DNA of 12,516 bases from Acidimicrobiales bacterium. Lineage in GTDB: Bacteria > Actinomycetota > Acidimicrobiia > Acidimicrobiales > JABEUL01. The translations under genes were made by a program, and so were the position numbers. Positions 1-6,493 of this stretch are shown here, one piece after another. The stretch covers positions 1 through 12,516 of the forward strand of contig DAIDJA010000019.1 in the NCBI GenBank assembly GCA_027451605.1. Reading direction: 5' to 3'. The stretch's first letter is position 1; each line of letters begins with the position of its first letter. A model generated the notes under the pieces. It was not told the origin of the DNA. It saw nothing but the letters and a program-made list of their open reading frames with translations, and made no database searches.

Positions 1-22
1 TTAATTCACCTTATTGCAAAAA

Positions 23-1270
23 TCAAATCTGATTCCAACTAAATCCTCCGTCAGTTGTTTGCCATAGGGTGCCTTTACCGAGTGGATCAGCTATCGCCCA
101 GCCGTCTTCGGCATTGATAAAGCTTACTCCGCCGGAACCGGCATCTACCATAACATTAAACATTGTCGGCGGAGACGTTACTTGGCGAAACGTAACCCCT
201 TCGTCTTGAGTAATCCAAAGAGAATTGCGACCGCCGAAGACTACCGCCATTTTATTTGAAATTCCAAATATTCCACCCATGTAGCCGGCAGTACCCAATG
301 CGGCACACCAAGGACCGCTATATCTAAAAACAGAGGAATTCGAAGCACAGGTCGACCAACTAAAGCCCCCATCCGAAGAAACCGTGACTGACTTGAGCTG
401 GTTTCCGGCTCCGGGTTCACCTACACAGGCAAGCCAGATGGTCGAATCCAACGATATCGATAGATATGCATTATCGAAGCCACCACCGATGCCTATACAT
501 GTGGGAGTACTTAAATCACTCCAGGACGCTCCATTATTTACCGTAGAGTATAGAATAGCCGAAAATCCGGTTTGCGGTTCTTCCAGTAGATAAACCGTAT
601 TTTGTGAAGAAACCGCAATCTGAACGGCTGAGTCAGATGTAGCTTCATTTGGAACAACCACCGGATTCATCCAATGATTTCCTCCGTCAGACGAATAACT
701 AATATTGCAAGACAGAACACCATTAATCGGACTATCAGAAAATTTATTACACTCACCCCACAAAACCCAGATTGATTTTTTAAATACGGTAGCGGAAACA
801 ACATTTTTGAACGAGGTATCAAACCAGGTATTTCCATCGTTATCCGTAATCTCAAGGCCGGATCCGTAAACTATTCCAACTCCGTCTGTTCCGACATCGA
901 TTGAACCGTTGGAACAATATTGTCCTATCAACTTTTGACTGTCATTAAAAGTTTGTCCTCCGTCGGTAGTCCTACTTACCGATAAACTACAGCTACCGTT
1001 GGATCCGGTAATCCCGTCGTTTTGATATTGCCGATAGAGACCAAATCCAAGCTGTAAATTCACAAAGCTCACGTCTACCAAAGAGGTATAATTTCCATTG
1101 TAGCCGGAACTCGCCTGAGTCGACTTTGGAACAGTTACAGTAGCGGTCGCTTTAGAAATTTTTTTACCATGTGTCAAATTAACCTTTTGACCTTGAGAAG
1201 AACACGAATTCAAAATAATTAAAACTGCGATTAAATAAAATAATAAAAATGGCTTAAGTCTCTTCTTCAC
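23..1270 (-). CDS. Asp-box (BNR) repeat lipoprotein, probably a surface beta-propeller
   Basis: This is a predicted lipoprotein exported by Sec and anchored outside the membrane. From the GTG at 1270 it has a positively charged start (KKRLKP), a hydrophobic stretch and a lipobox LNSC with the modified Cys at residue 23. Seven Asp-box motifs (S/T-x-D-x-G-x-x-W/F) follow, for example TTDGGQTF, SSDGGNHW, SSDGGFSW and a last TTDGGFSW four residues before the end. Such repeats mark beta-propellers of the sialidase / YCF48 / glycosidase-like kind. I see no sialidase catalytic set (no FRIP-type Arg motif), so an enzyme activity is not supported and ligand or glycan binding is more likely. A TTG at 1321 would give a 17-residue longer N-terminus with an unusually long charged leader. 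I prefer GTG because the signal peptide then has normal length; neither start has a clear Shine-Dalgarno. The gene lies just downstream of era (18 or 69 bp) and may be read through from it. Substrate unknown. Confidence 0.8.
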   Translation of the reverse strand: MKKRLKPFLLFYLIAVLIILNSCSSQGQKVNLTHGKKISKATATVTVPKSTQASSGYNGNYTSLVDVSFVNLQLGFGLYRQYQNDGITGSNGSCSLSVSRTTDGGQTFNDSQKLIGQYCSNGSIDVGTDGVGIVYGSGLEITDNDGNTWFDTSFKNVVSATVFKKSIWVLWGECNKFSDSPINGVLSCNISYSSDGGNHWMNPVVVPNEATSDSAVQIAVSSQNTVYLLEEPQTGFSAILYSTVNNGASWSDLSTPTCIGIGGGFDNAYLSISLDSTIWLACVGEPGAGNQLKSVTVSSDGGFSWSTCASNSSVFRYSGPWCAALGTAGYMGGIFGISNKMAVVFGGRNSLWITQDEGVTFRQVTSPPTMFNVMVDAGSGGVSFINAEDGWAIADPLGKGTLWQTTDGGFSWNQI

Positions 1271-1339
1271 TTTTTTATAGATTTTACATTTGAATATGAT
1301 ACTTGACCGTAAATACTTCAAAATTTGATATTACTGATT

Positions 1340-2191
1340 TCAGAATTCCAAATATCCGTAACGTTCCGGATAACTTGACCAAGTCTTGTCTACCTTTACG
1401 TGAAGGTCCAGGACGGTACCCTTACCGATTTTATAGGAAGCCGAACGCCGAATTTCACCCAGTCGGCTACCATTTTTCCCGAGAATTATAGGCTTTTGAG
1501 AATCTTTGTCAACCACAATTTCACATCTGTAAAATGGCGGATCATATTGGAGCACCCTACAGGCTACGTGTTGCGGAACGTCTTGTTTCAATACCTTTAG
1601 CACCTGTTCACGTATAATTTCAGCTACCATAAATTCATCCGGTAGATCTGTAGTCAGATCCTCTTCATAAAATCGTTGCCCTTCAGGCATTCGTTGAATC
1701 AAAAGATCTCTTAATCGCTCCAGGTTATATCCGTTTCGGCTCGATATTGGTATAAATTCGGCCTTATCCAAAAACCCTAATTTCTCAGTTGCCGTCAGCA
1801 GCTGTGAAGCTATTTGAGAGCCGTTGAGCTTGTCAGTTTTGTTTAAAACCACTACCGTATCTTTCGGAAGCAACTTGGCCAGTTTAATATCTCCCGACCC
1901 GATACCACTGTAAGCATCCACAACCAAAAGAATCAGATCAGGGTAGTCGGAAACTGTTGCCAATGCCACATCATTTAACCTGGTCCCCATTTCATTTGAT
2001 GACTTGTGAAGACCGGGGGTATCCTGCAATATTATTTGATGATCGCTACCGTTTATGATCCCTTTAATAACATTTCTGGTCGTATTGGAACTTCTGGCAA
2101 CGATGGATACCCTGGATCCTACCAGCTTATTTACAAGAGTGGACTTTCCAACTGAAGTTCTCCCGACGATTGCAACAAATCCGACTTTCAA
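1340..2191 (-). CDS. era: Ribosome-assembly GTPase Era
   Basis: Era binds the 3' end of 16S rRNA and 30S precursors and uses GTP hydrolysis in small-subunit maturation; it acts in the cytoplasm at the membrane. The G-domain motifs are visible: G1 GRTSVGKST (residues 10-18), the switch I Thr in NTTRN (36-40), G3 DTPG (57-60), G4 NKTD (117-120) and G5 around ISSRNG (149-154). The C-terminal KH RNA-binding domain has its GxxG loop as GKNG (238-241). The length of 283 aa is close to the family norm of about 300. The P-loop reads RTSV where most Era proteins have RPNV, a mild divergence that keeps Gly, Lys and Ser. The start is TTG: an in-frame TAG immediately precedes it, and GGGAG sits four bases upstream. 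The gene follows the CorC-like gene by 34 bp and closes the conserved PhoH-YbeY-CorC-Era block. Confidence 0.95.
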   Translation of the reverse strand: MKVGFVAIVGRTSVGKSTLVNKLVGSRVSIVARSSNTTRNVIKGIINGSDHQIILQDTPGLHKSSNEMGTRLNDVALATVSDYPDLILLVVDAYSGIGSGDIKLAKLLPKDTVVVLNKTDKLNGSQIASQLLTATEKLGFLDKAEFIPISSRNGYNLERLRDLLIQRMPEGQRFYEEDLTTDLPDEFMVAEIIREQVLKVLKQDVPQHVACRVLQYDPPFYRCEIVVDKDSQKPIILGKNGSRLGEIRRSASYKIGKGTVLDLHVKVDKTWSSYPERYGYLEF

Positions 2192-2225
2192 CTATCTCCC
2201 GTCAACATCTTAAATGGCCGCATAA

Positions 2226-3539
2226 TTACTGGTCGCTATCATCATCTTCAAAGGTCAGGTCATCTTTAGACTTGAAAATTCTGAGTTTAGCAATTCGAGT
2301 TCCATCCACCTTTTCCACTGTTACAGTTACTCCCGGAAACTCCAGCATCTCACCGTTAACCGGAATGTGCCCGAGTTCATCTAAAACAAATCCGCCAAGG
2401 GTATCCCATGTACCTTCGGGAAGGTCTATTCCGACAGCCTCATTTACATCTTCAACTGACATCATCGACGAAACCAAAAATATATCTTTTGTAATTTCAA
2501 CAATTTCGGGCTCTTCGTAGTCGTCTTCGTCAACAATCTCTCCCAATAACTCTTCGATAATGTCTTCCAAAGATACCAGACCTACGGTTGAACCATACTC
2601 ATCCACAACTACGGACAGATGAAACTTCCTACGCTGCATTTCTTTAAGCAACGCGGACACCTTTTTGGTCTCGGGAACAAATTTTATCTGACGCACGAAT
2701 TTTATTACGGGCTCGGAAGTTATTCCTTCTCTTAGGATCTTTATCAGATCAGAGGTGACGACAAATCCGCTAATATCATCGAGCGTTTTTGAATATACCG
2801 GAAGTCTGGAGTAGCCTTTGCTGATCGCCAAATCCAATGCATTTTGAACAGTCTCATCTTTTTGCAAGGCGATTATGTCGGCTCTAGGCTTCATAATTTC
2901 GCGCACGACTGTATCACCCAACTCAATCACCGAATGAATAAACTCTCGTTCATCAGCTTCGATCACCTGTTCTTCGGTGGCCACATCCGCCATGGCCAAC
3001 AACTCCATTTCAGACACGTTTTTGCCGTGAGTATCATGGGATCTGATAAAAAAACCGGAGATTGAATTAAGTGCTTTAGTCAAAACTGATAAAAGCGGAA
3101 ATTTTATCAGTATCTCAACGGCCGGTGCAACTAAGTGGCCCGCCTTTTGAGTATTTGTAATTGCCCAATGTTTTGGAATGGCTTCGGCAAATACGAATAC
3201 CAGAAGTACCTCGCACACCGTTACTACAAGAACGCCAATTCCGCCGAACATATGTCCCAAGACCACGCCGACTAAAGTTGCACCCACCGTCTGACAGACA
3301 AAAACACTGAAAAGTATCGATGGTAAGAACTCGCTCGGCTTTGAACTCAGGCGTATTAGGGCCCGAGATCCTCGGGTTTTGCTATTAGCTCCCGCGAGAG
3401 CTTTGGATTTGTTGGTCCTGACCAAAGCAGTTTCAGCTACCGCTAAAACTCCAGTTAATATAAACAGTATTATTGCTACGATAATTAATGCCAGATCAGA
3501 TCCGGTAACCGCTGACAGCATTACAAGACTAGGACCCAT
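2226..3539 (-). CDS. CNNM/CorC-HlyC family membrane protein with CBS pair
   Basis: Family members (CorC, YtfL, PaeA-like, CNNM) act in Mg2+/Co2+ or polyamine export or homeostasis; older names call them hemolysins. The protein has the full architecture: a DUF21/CNNM membrane domain with hydrophobic segments near residues 14-40, 70-95, 100-120 and 135-165, and the conserved AEAIPK motif (118-123). Two CBS domains follow, starting with REIMKPRADI (213-222) and ending with VVDEYGSTVGLVSLEDIIEE (311-330). A C-terminal CorC_HlyC domain occupies about 350-425, and the tail is acidic. At 437 aa the length is normal for the family. The ATG start has no good Shine-Dalgarno. The gene lies 87 bp downstream of ybeY and 34 bp upstream of era, the usual place for this family in Actinomycetota and Firmicutes. 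The transported ion cannot be read from the sequence. Confidence 0.93.
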   Translation of the reverse strand: MGPSLVMLSAVTGSDLALIIVAIILFILTGVLAVAETALVRTNKSKALAGANSKTRGSRALIRLSSKPSEFLPSILFSVFVCQTVGATLVGVVLGHMFGGIGVLVVTVCEVLLVFVFAEAIPKHWAITNTQKAGHLVAPAVEILIKFPLLSVLTKALNSISGFFIRSHDTHGKNVSEMELLAMADVATEEQVIEADEREFIHSVIELGDTVVREIMKPRADIIALQKDETVQNALDLAISKGYSRLPVYSKTLDDISGFVVTSDLIKILREGITSEPVIKFVRQIKFVPETKKVSALLKEMQRRKFHLSVVVDEYGSTVGLVSLEDIIEELLGEIVDEDDYEEPEIVEITKDIFLVSSMMSVEDVNEAVGIDLPEGTWDTLGGFVLDELGHIPVNGEMLEFPGVTVTVEKVDGTRIAKLRIFKSKDDLTFEDDDSDQ

Positions 3540-3626
3540 ATAAGCCCATCTTTAATACTGTTTCGATTTTTTTCCGCACGGTTGTTGAACATTTCTTCCG
3601 GTTGACTGAAACTGAAATCCCTTTTT

Positions 3627-4118
3627 TTAAGCAAGACATTTTTTGATCAAATCTTGTTCCAAAGTTTCCATAAATTCGGCCTCCATCTCATCTTCATGGT
3701 CCAAACCCATTAAATGGAGTAACCCGTGTACCAATAGCAGCGCCATCTCGTCTTTAAAATCCACTCCTAATTCTGATAATTCGCCCAGTACATAGGTTGG
3801 GCAGATATAGATGTCTCCCAATAGAAGGTGTCCGTTAATTTTTTTATGAAAATCGGCATTCGACAAAATACCGAATCGGTCAATAAAGTAATCAGGAGGC
3901 TCAATCGGGAACGAAAGCACATCGGTTGGACCCTCATGATTTAAATACTTCTCATTTAGCTCCCGTATCTCGTCTTCTCCGACAAAATTAACGTACAACT
4001 CTACAGCTTCAGCAAGATCAAGAACTGTGAGTAGTCTCTCGACATAGTTTCTAAAGAGATCTAAATCCACTTCAGTTAAATCACTGTTGGACATTTCGAT
4101 AATATTTGTGGTTTCCAT
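3627..4118 (-). CDS. ybeY: Endoribonuclease YbeY (16S rRNA 3'-end maturation factor)
   Basis: YbeY is a zinc-dependent single-strand endoribonuclease involved in 16S rRNA 3'-end processing and ribosome quality control. The signature HGLLHLMGLDH occupies residues 131-141, giving the three zinc-ligand histidines H131, H135 and H141 (family pattern HGxLHLxGyDH). The upstream block NHEGPTDVLSFPI (61-73) matches the conserved TDVLSFP strand. At 163 aa the length is typical. I keep the ATG at 4118; an ATG eight codons downstream (4094) is possible and neither has a convincing Shine-Dalgarno. PhoH ends 34 bp upstream, and that gap contains a perfect TATAAT box, so the gene may have its own promoter as well as operon read-through. 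Confidence 0.95.
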   Translation of the reverse strand: METTNIIEMSNSDLTEVDLDLFRNYVERLLTVLDLAEAVELYVNFVGEDEIRELNEKYLNHEGPTDVLSFPIEPPDYFIDRFGILSNADFHKKINGHLLLGDIYICPTYVLGELSELGVDFKDEMALLLVHGLLHLMGLDHEDEMEAEFMETLEQDLIKKCLA

Positions 4119-4129
4119 CCAGGCTATCG

Positions 4130-4168
4130 ATATTTAAATATTATAACCGAAATCATTCCGACTTGCCA
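4130..4168 (-). promoter_or_regulatory. Possible internal promoter in front of ybeY
   Basis: On the minus strand a perfect -10 hexamer TATAAT lies at 4145-4140, with a weak -35 TGGCAA (3 of 6 matches) at 4168-4163 and 17 bp spacing. A start site near 4133 would leave a leader of about 15 nt before the ATG. The -10 box overlaps a 12-bp palindrome ATATTTAAATAT (4141-4130), which AT-rich DNA can produce by chance. Confidence 0.35.
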
Positions 4169-5142
4169 TTGTCCCCTCCTGCGGCTTCGTAGGCCCTGAC
4201 AATATCTTGAACTATTTTATGTCTTACGACATCGGATTGATTAAGGTGGACGAATTTTATGGATTCATCTTGCCCTAAAATTTTCTCCAAATTAACCAAT
4301 CCGCTTGACTGGCGTCCTCCCGGAATATCGATCTGGGTAATGTCACCTGTGACTACAACTTTTGACCCGAACCCGACACGGGTTAAAAACATTTTCATCT
4401 GCTCTCGGGTTGTATTTTGGGCCTCGTCCAAGATTACAAAGCTATCGTTTAGAGTTCTGCCTCTCATATAAGCAAGTGGGGCGACTTCAATTGTGCCCCG
4501 TTCGATCATCCTGATTAAACCTTCTGAATCAAGCAGATCCTGAAGTGCATCATAAAGAGGTCTCAAATAAGGGTCAACTTTAGCCATTAAGTCGCCCGGT
4601 AGAAATCCGAGTCGCTCACCGGCTTCAACGGCCGGTCGGGTCAAAATTATACGGTTAACCTTTTTTTCTTTGAGAGCCGAAACCGCCATAGCTACGGCCA
4701 GATAAGACTTTCCGGTACCAGCCGGACCAATACCGAAAGTGATAGTATTGTTTGCTATAGCTTCGGCATATATTTTTTGGCCTGCTGTTTTTGGCTTAAC
4801 AACCTTACCACGCCAAGACCTGGTCACCTCCGTTAAAAATACTTCGGTCGGCTTTTGATCCAACTGAACCATATCTATGGCTCGTCCAATTTCATCGTTC
4901 CCAATTGAGACTCCATTTTCAATCAATTCTACTAATTCACTTACGAGGTTTATAAGTTTTCCCGCATCTTTTCCTACTACCGAAATTTCATTTCCGCGAA
5001 CAAAAATTTTGGTATCGGGAAATTTCAGTTCAATCTGCCTTAAGTTGACGTCATGCTGCCCCAAAAGCAGCGACATTACCAAATTTGAAGAAACGATTAT
5101 TGATAATTTTTCCGAATCTAAGGTACTCAACCCGGCGGCCAA
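4153..5142 (-). CDS. PhoH family ATPase (PhoH/PhoL type)
   Basis: Members of this family are cytoplasmic P-loop ATPases with a helicase-like core. They are genetically tied to YbeY and RNA metabolism, with the precise reaction still debated. Walker A is GPAGTGKS (residues 139-146), Walker B is FVILDEAQN (235-243), and the GDITQID motif lies at 266-272. The block RPAVEAGERLGFLPGD (169-184) is a family hallmark. The N-terminal about 110 residues form the small extra domain seen in long bacterial PhoH proteins, and 329 aa is normal. The TTG start at 5142 overlaps the end of the HIT gene by 16 bp, which suggests translational coupling. A second TTG at 5130 (residue 5) is an alternative. The only Shine-Dalgarno-like sequence is GGAAG about nine bases upstream of the first TTG. 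ybeY follows after 34 bp. Confidence 0.94.
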   Translation of the reverse strand: MAAGLSTLDSEKLSIIVSSNLVMSLLLGQHDVNLRQIELKFPDTKIFVRGNEISVVGKDAGKLINLVSELVELIENGVSIGNDEIGRAIDMVQLDQKPTEVFLTEVTRSWRGKVVKPKTAGQKIYAEAIANNTITFGIGPAGTGKSYLAVAMAVSALKEKKVNRIILTRPAVEAGERLGFLPGDLMAKVDPYLRPLYDALQDLLDSEGLIRMIERGTIEVAPLAYMRGRTLNDSFVILDEAQNTTREQMKMFLTRVGFGSKVVVTGDITQIDIPGGRQSSGLVNLEKILGQDESIKFVHLNQSDVVRHKIVQDIVRAYEAAGGDNGKSE

Positions 5143-5471
5143 CCTAATCTTCTTCCACCCAATAAATGCATGTGAAGGTGAGGCACGGTATTGCCGGCAT
5201 CATCTCCAACGTTAAAAACCAGCCGATAACCTTTATCAGTTAAACTATGTTTTTCTGCAAGTTCCTGTGACAACGACATCATTTTAGCCAGGACTTCAGC
5301 ATCTGTGGACTGTAGTTCATTTGCATTTTCAATATGCCGCTTTGGCACAATCAAAATATGTATCGGAGCCACAGGCGCAATATCAAAAAAGGCAAAGGCA
5401 AGATCATTTTGCCCGGCTGAATTGGAATCTATTTTTCCAAGAACTATATTGCAAAATAAGCAATCTGTCAT
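5127..5471 (-). CDS. HIT (histidine triad) family nucleotide hydrolase
   Basis: HINT-branch histidine triad proteins hydrolyse nucleoside phosphoramidates and acyl-adenylates. The triad HLHMH (H98, H100, H102) is intact, and the N-terminus MTDCLFCNIVLGKI carries the FCxIVxGxI motif with a Cys pair (C4, C7) often used for zinc. At 114 aa it has the length of HINT/HinT proteins. The ATG start has no Shine-Dalgarno but lies about 15 nt behind a predicted transcription start. It is the first gene of the HIT-PhoH-YbeY-CorC-Era unit and its 3' end overlaps phoH by 16 bp. The physiological substrate is unknown. Confidence 0.93.
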   Translation of the reverse strand: MTDCLFCNIVLGKIDSNSAGQNDLAFAFFDIAPVAPIHILIVPKRHIENANELQSTDAEVLAKMMSLSQELAEKHSLTDKGYRLVFNVGDDAGNTVPHLHMHLLGGRRLGWPPG

Positions 5472-5492
5472 AAATAAAACTTTGTTATTGAA

Positions 5493-5520
5493 ATCATACT
5501 TTCATTGCTTGAATAATCAA
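5493..5520 (-). promoter_or_regulatory. Sigma-70-like promoter of the HIT-PhoH-YbeY-CorC-Era unit
   Basis: On the minus strand, TTGATT (5520-5515) is followed after 16 bp by TATGAT (5498-5493). These match the -35 and -10 consensus at 4 and 5 of 6 positions. Transcription would start near 5486, about 15 nt before the HIT ATG. The box lies in the 67-bp gap behind the excisionase-type gene, so the ribosome-maturation genes can be expressed independently of the two upstream regulators. Confidence 0.6.
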
Positions 5521-5538
5521 ATTCTGCTTCAACCGTAT

Positions 5539-5796
5539 CTACACAGGTTCTGCGACGCTATCACCGTCGGCGGGCTTTACATCATAGTGGAGATGTTCCA
5601 GTGTTCCGGGCTGAATGCGGCTTTTCTCCAAAAAACCGTCTAAATCTTCAATCTTCAGGCGGATGACTCGCCCTATTTTATATGCGTTGAATTCACCTTG
5701 ATCAATCAGCCGGTAAAGAGTTCGAAGATTTATTCCTAAGTATTTTGATGCTTCCGAAGTTCCCAGCCATACCCTATTATTTTCCATATTGCCCAT
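5539..5796 (-). CDS. Excisionase-type helix-turn-helix DNA-binding protein
   Basis: This is a small (85 aa) DNA-binding protein of the MerR-like/excisionase HTH_17 class. Residues 9-60 carry the domain: VWLGTSEASKYLGINLRTLYRLIDQG forms the HTH and YKIGRVIRLKIEDLDGFLEK the wing and following helix. The tail IQPGTLEHL recurs, from memory, in chromosomal actinobacterial proteins of this type. The domain is like BldC and phage excisionases, but nothing mobile surrounds it, so a chromosomal regulator is more likely than a recombination factor. It lies 68 bp downstream of the BldD-like gene and 67 bp upstream of the HIT gene. ATG at 5796 is used; a second ATG three codons later has GGGC in front and could be the real start. 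Target genes are unknown. Confidence 0.85.
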   Translation of the reverse strand: MGNMENNRVWLGTSEASKYLGINLRTLYRLIDQGEFNAYKIGRVIRLKIEDLDGFLEKSRIQPGTLEHLHYDVKPADGDSVAEPV

Positions 5797-5842
5797 CTTA
5801 GTTTAAATTAGATACTTTTAATGCAATCCATGATATTTTATG

Positions 5843-5850
5843 TGACGTCA
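5843..5850. promoter_or_regulatory. Palindrome TGACGTCA, possible operator
   Basis: A perfect 8-bp palindrome sits in the 68-bp gap between the BldD-like gene and the excisionase-type gene, overlapping TTGACG (5851-5846), a -35-like hexamer for the downstream gene. No convincing -10 lies at the right distance. It could be an operator, but an 8-bp palindrome alone is weak evidence. Confidence 0.2.
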
Positions 5851-5864
5851 ATCCTGATTTTTGA

Positions 5865-6425
5865 CTACTTAACTATAAGCTGAAGCTCTTCCAAACGCTT
5901 TGTCATTGACTGAGCGGTCATTCCGAACAGCGAAGCTATAATCTTTAAATCATCGGTTCGCATTGTAATTACCTTCCCGTTAAAGTCCTGCCGTTGAAGT
6001 TGAATCATTCCCAAGTAATGTCTCAAAAGATCACGTTCCGGACCGGCAACAGAATTAAGCTTGACGAGATCAATGGTAATCTTAGTCGGCTCACCCATTG
6101 TTTCAGCTGCGTCGGAATTGATAGTACGATTACGCGCAAAGGTAGAAACGCTTTCGTCTTTGGGCAGAAGCTGGTCGACCGGAACCGAATAGATTGTAGC
6201 CAAACGCTGTAGTCTCGGTACTGAAATCGCCCTTTCTCCGCGTTCATAAGCTCCCAGTACTGATGCCTTAAACTCCTGGTCCGATATAGCTTCGACCGCT
6301 TGCAGGGACAGATGTTTTTGTTTTCTGACGGCACGTAGCCTACTGCCAAGTGAATTGGCGTATAGTCTTGGAGTTACTCCTTCGTCGCTGCTTAAAAACT
6401 TCTTTGTTGATTTATTAGTCGTCAC
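5865..6425 (-). CDS. bldD: BldD-type XRE-family regulator with cyclic-di-GMP-binding signature
   Basis: BldD is the master developmental repressor of Streptomyces; a cyclic-di-GMP tetramer dimerises it on DNA. Residues 21-88 (LYANSLGSRLRAVRKQKHLSL ending in VPVDQLLP) form the XRE HTH and align well with Streptomyces BldD from memory, including the YERGERA stretch. Residues 114-186 match the BldD C-terminal domain and carry RQD-x8-RTDD (R145-D147 and R156-D159), fitting the RxD-x8-RxxD signature that binds c-di-GMP. A linker of about 25 residues joins the domains, and about 20 extra residues precede the HTH. The start is GTG, roughly where transcription is predicted to begin, so the mRNA may be leaderless. 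An imperfect inverted repeat between the -35 and -10 boxes suggests autoregulation. Orthology is a strong inference; targets in this organism are unknown. Confidence 0.85.
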   Translation of the reverse strand: MTTNKSTKKFLSSDEGVTPRLYANSLGSRLRAVRKQKHLSLQAVEAISDQEFKASVLGAYERGERAISVPRLQRLATIYSVPVDQLLPKDESVSTFARNRTINSDAAETMGEPTKITIDLVKLNSVAGPERDLLRHYLGMIQLQRQDFNGKVITMRTDDLKIIASLFGMTAQSMTKRLEELQLIVK

Positions 6426-6432
6426 CGTAAAT

Positions 6433-6462
6433 ACTATATTACCACTATCAGTGACAAATCAA
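6433..6462 (-). promoter_or_regulatory. Leaderless promoter of the BldD-type gene with overlapping operator
   Basis: On the minus strand, TTGATT (6462-6457) and TATAGT (6438-6433) are separated by 18 bp, with the GTG start only seven bases behind the -10 box, so the transcript would begin at or next to the start codon. Between the boxes is the inverted repeat TTGTCACT-GAT-AGTGGTAA (6457-6439), where 6 of 8 arm positions pair. Its core ACnnnnnGT matches 6 of 9 defined positions of the BldD-box consensus nTnACnCWGnGTnAn. A repressor bound there would block RNA polymerase. Confidence 0.5.
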
Positions 6463-6493
6463 ATTCAATTCCAAGAATTTAGTAGAAGAGTGA

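Noticed and set aside
5539..5796. Phage or plasmid excisionase marking a mobile element
   Set aside because: No integrase, att-like repeat or phage gene is nearby, and the gene sits between conserved chromosomal genes.
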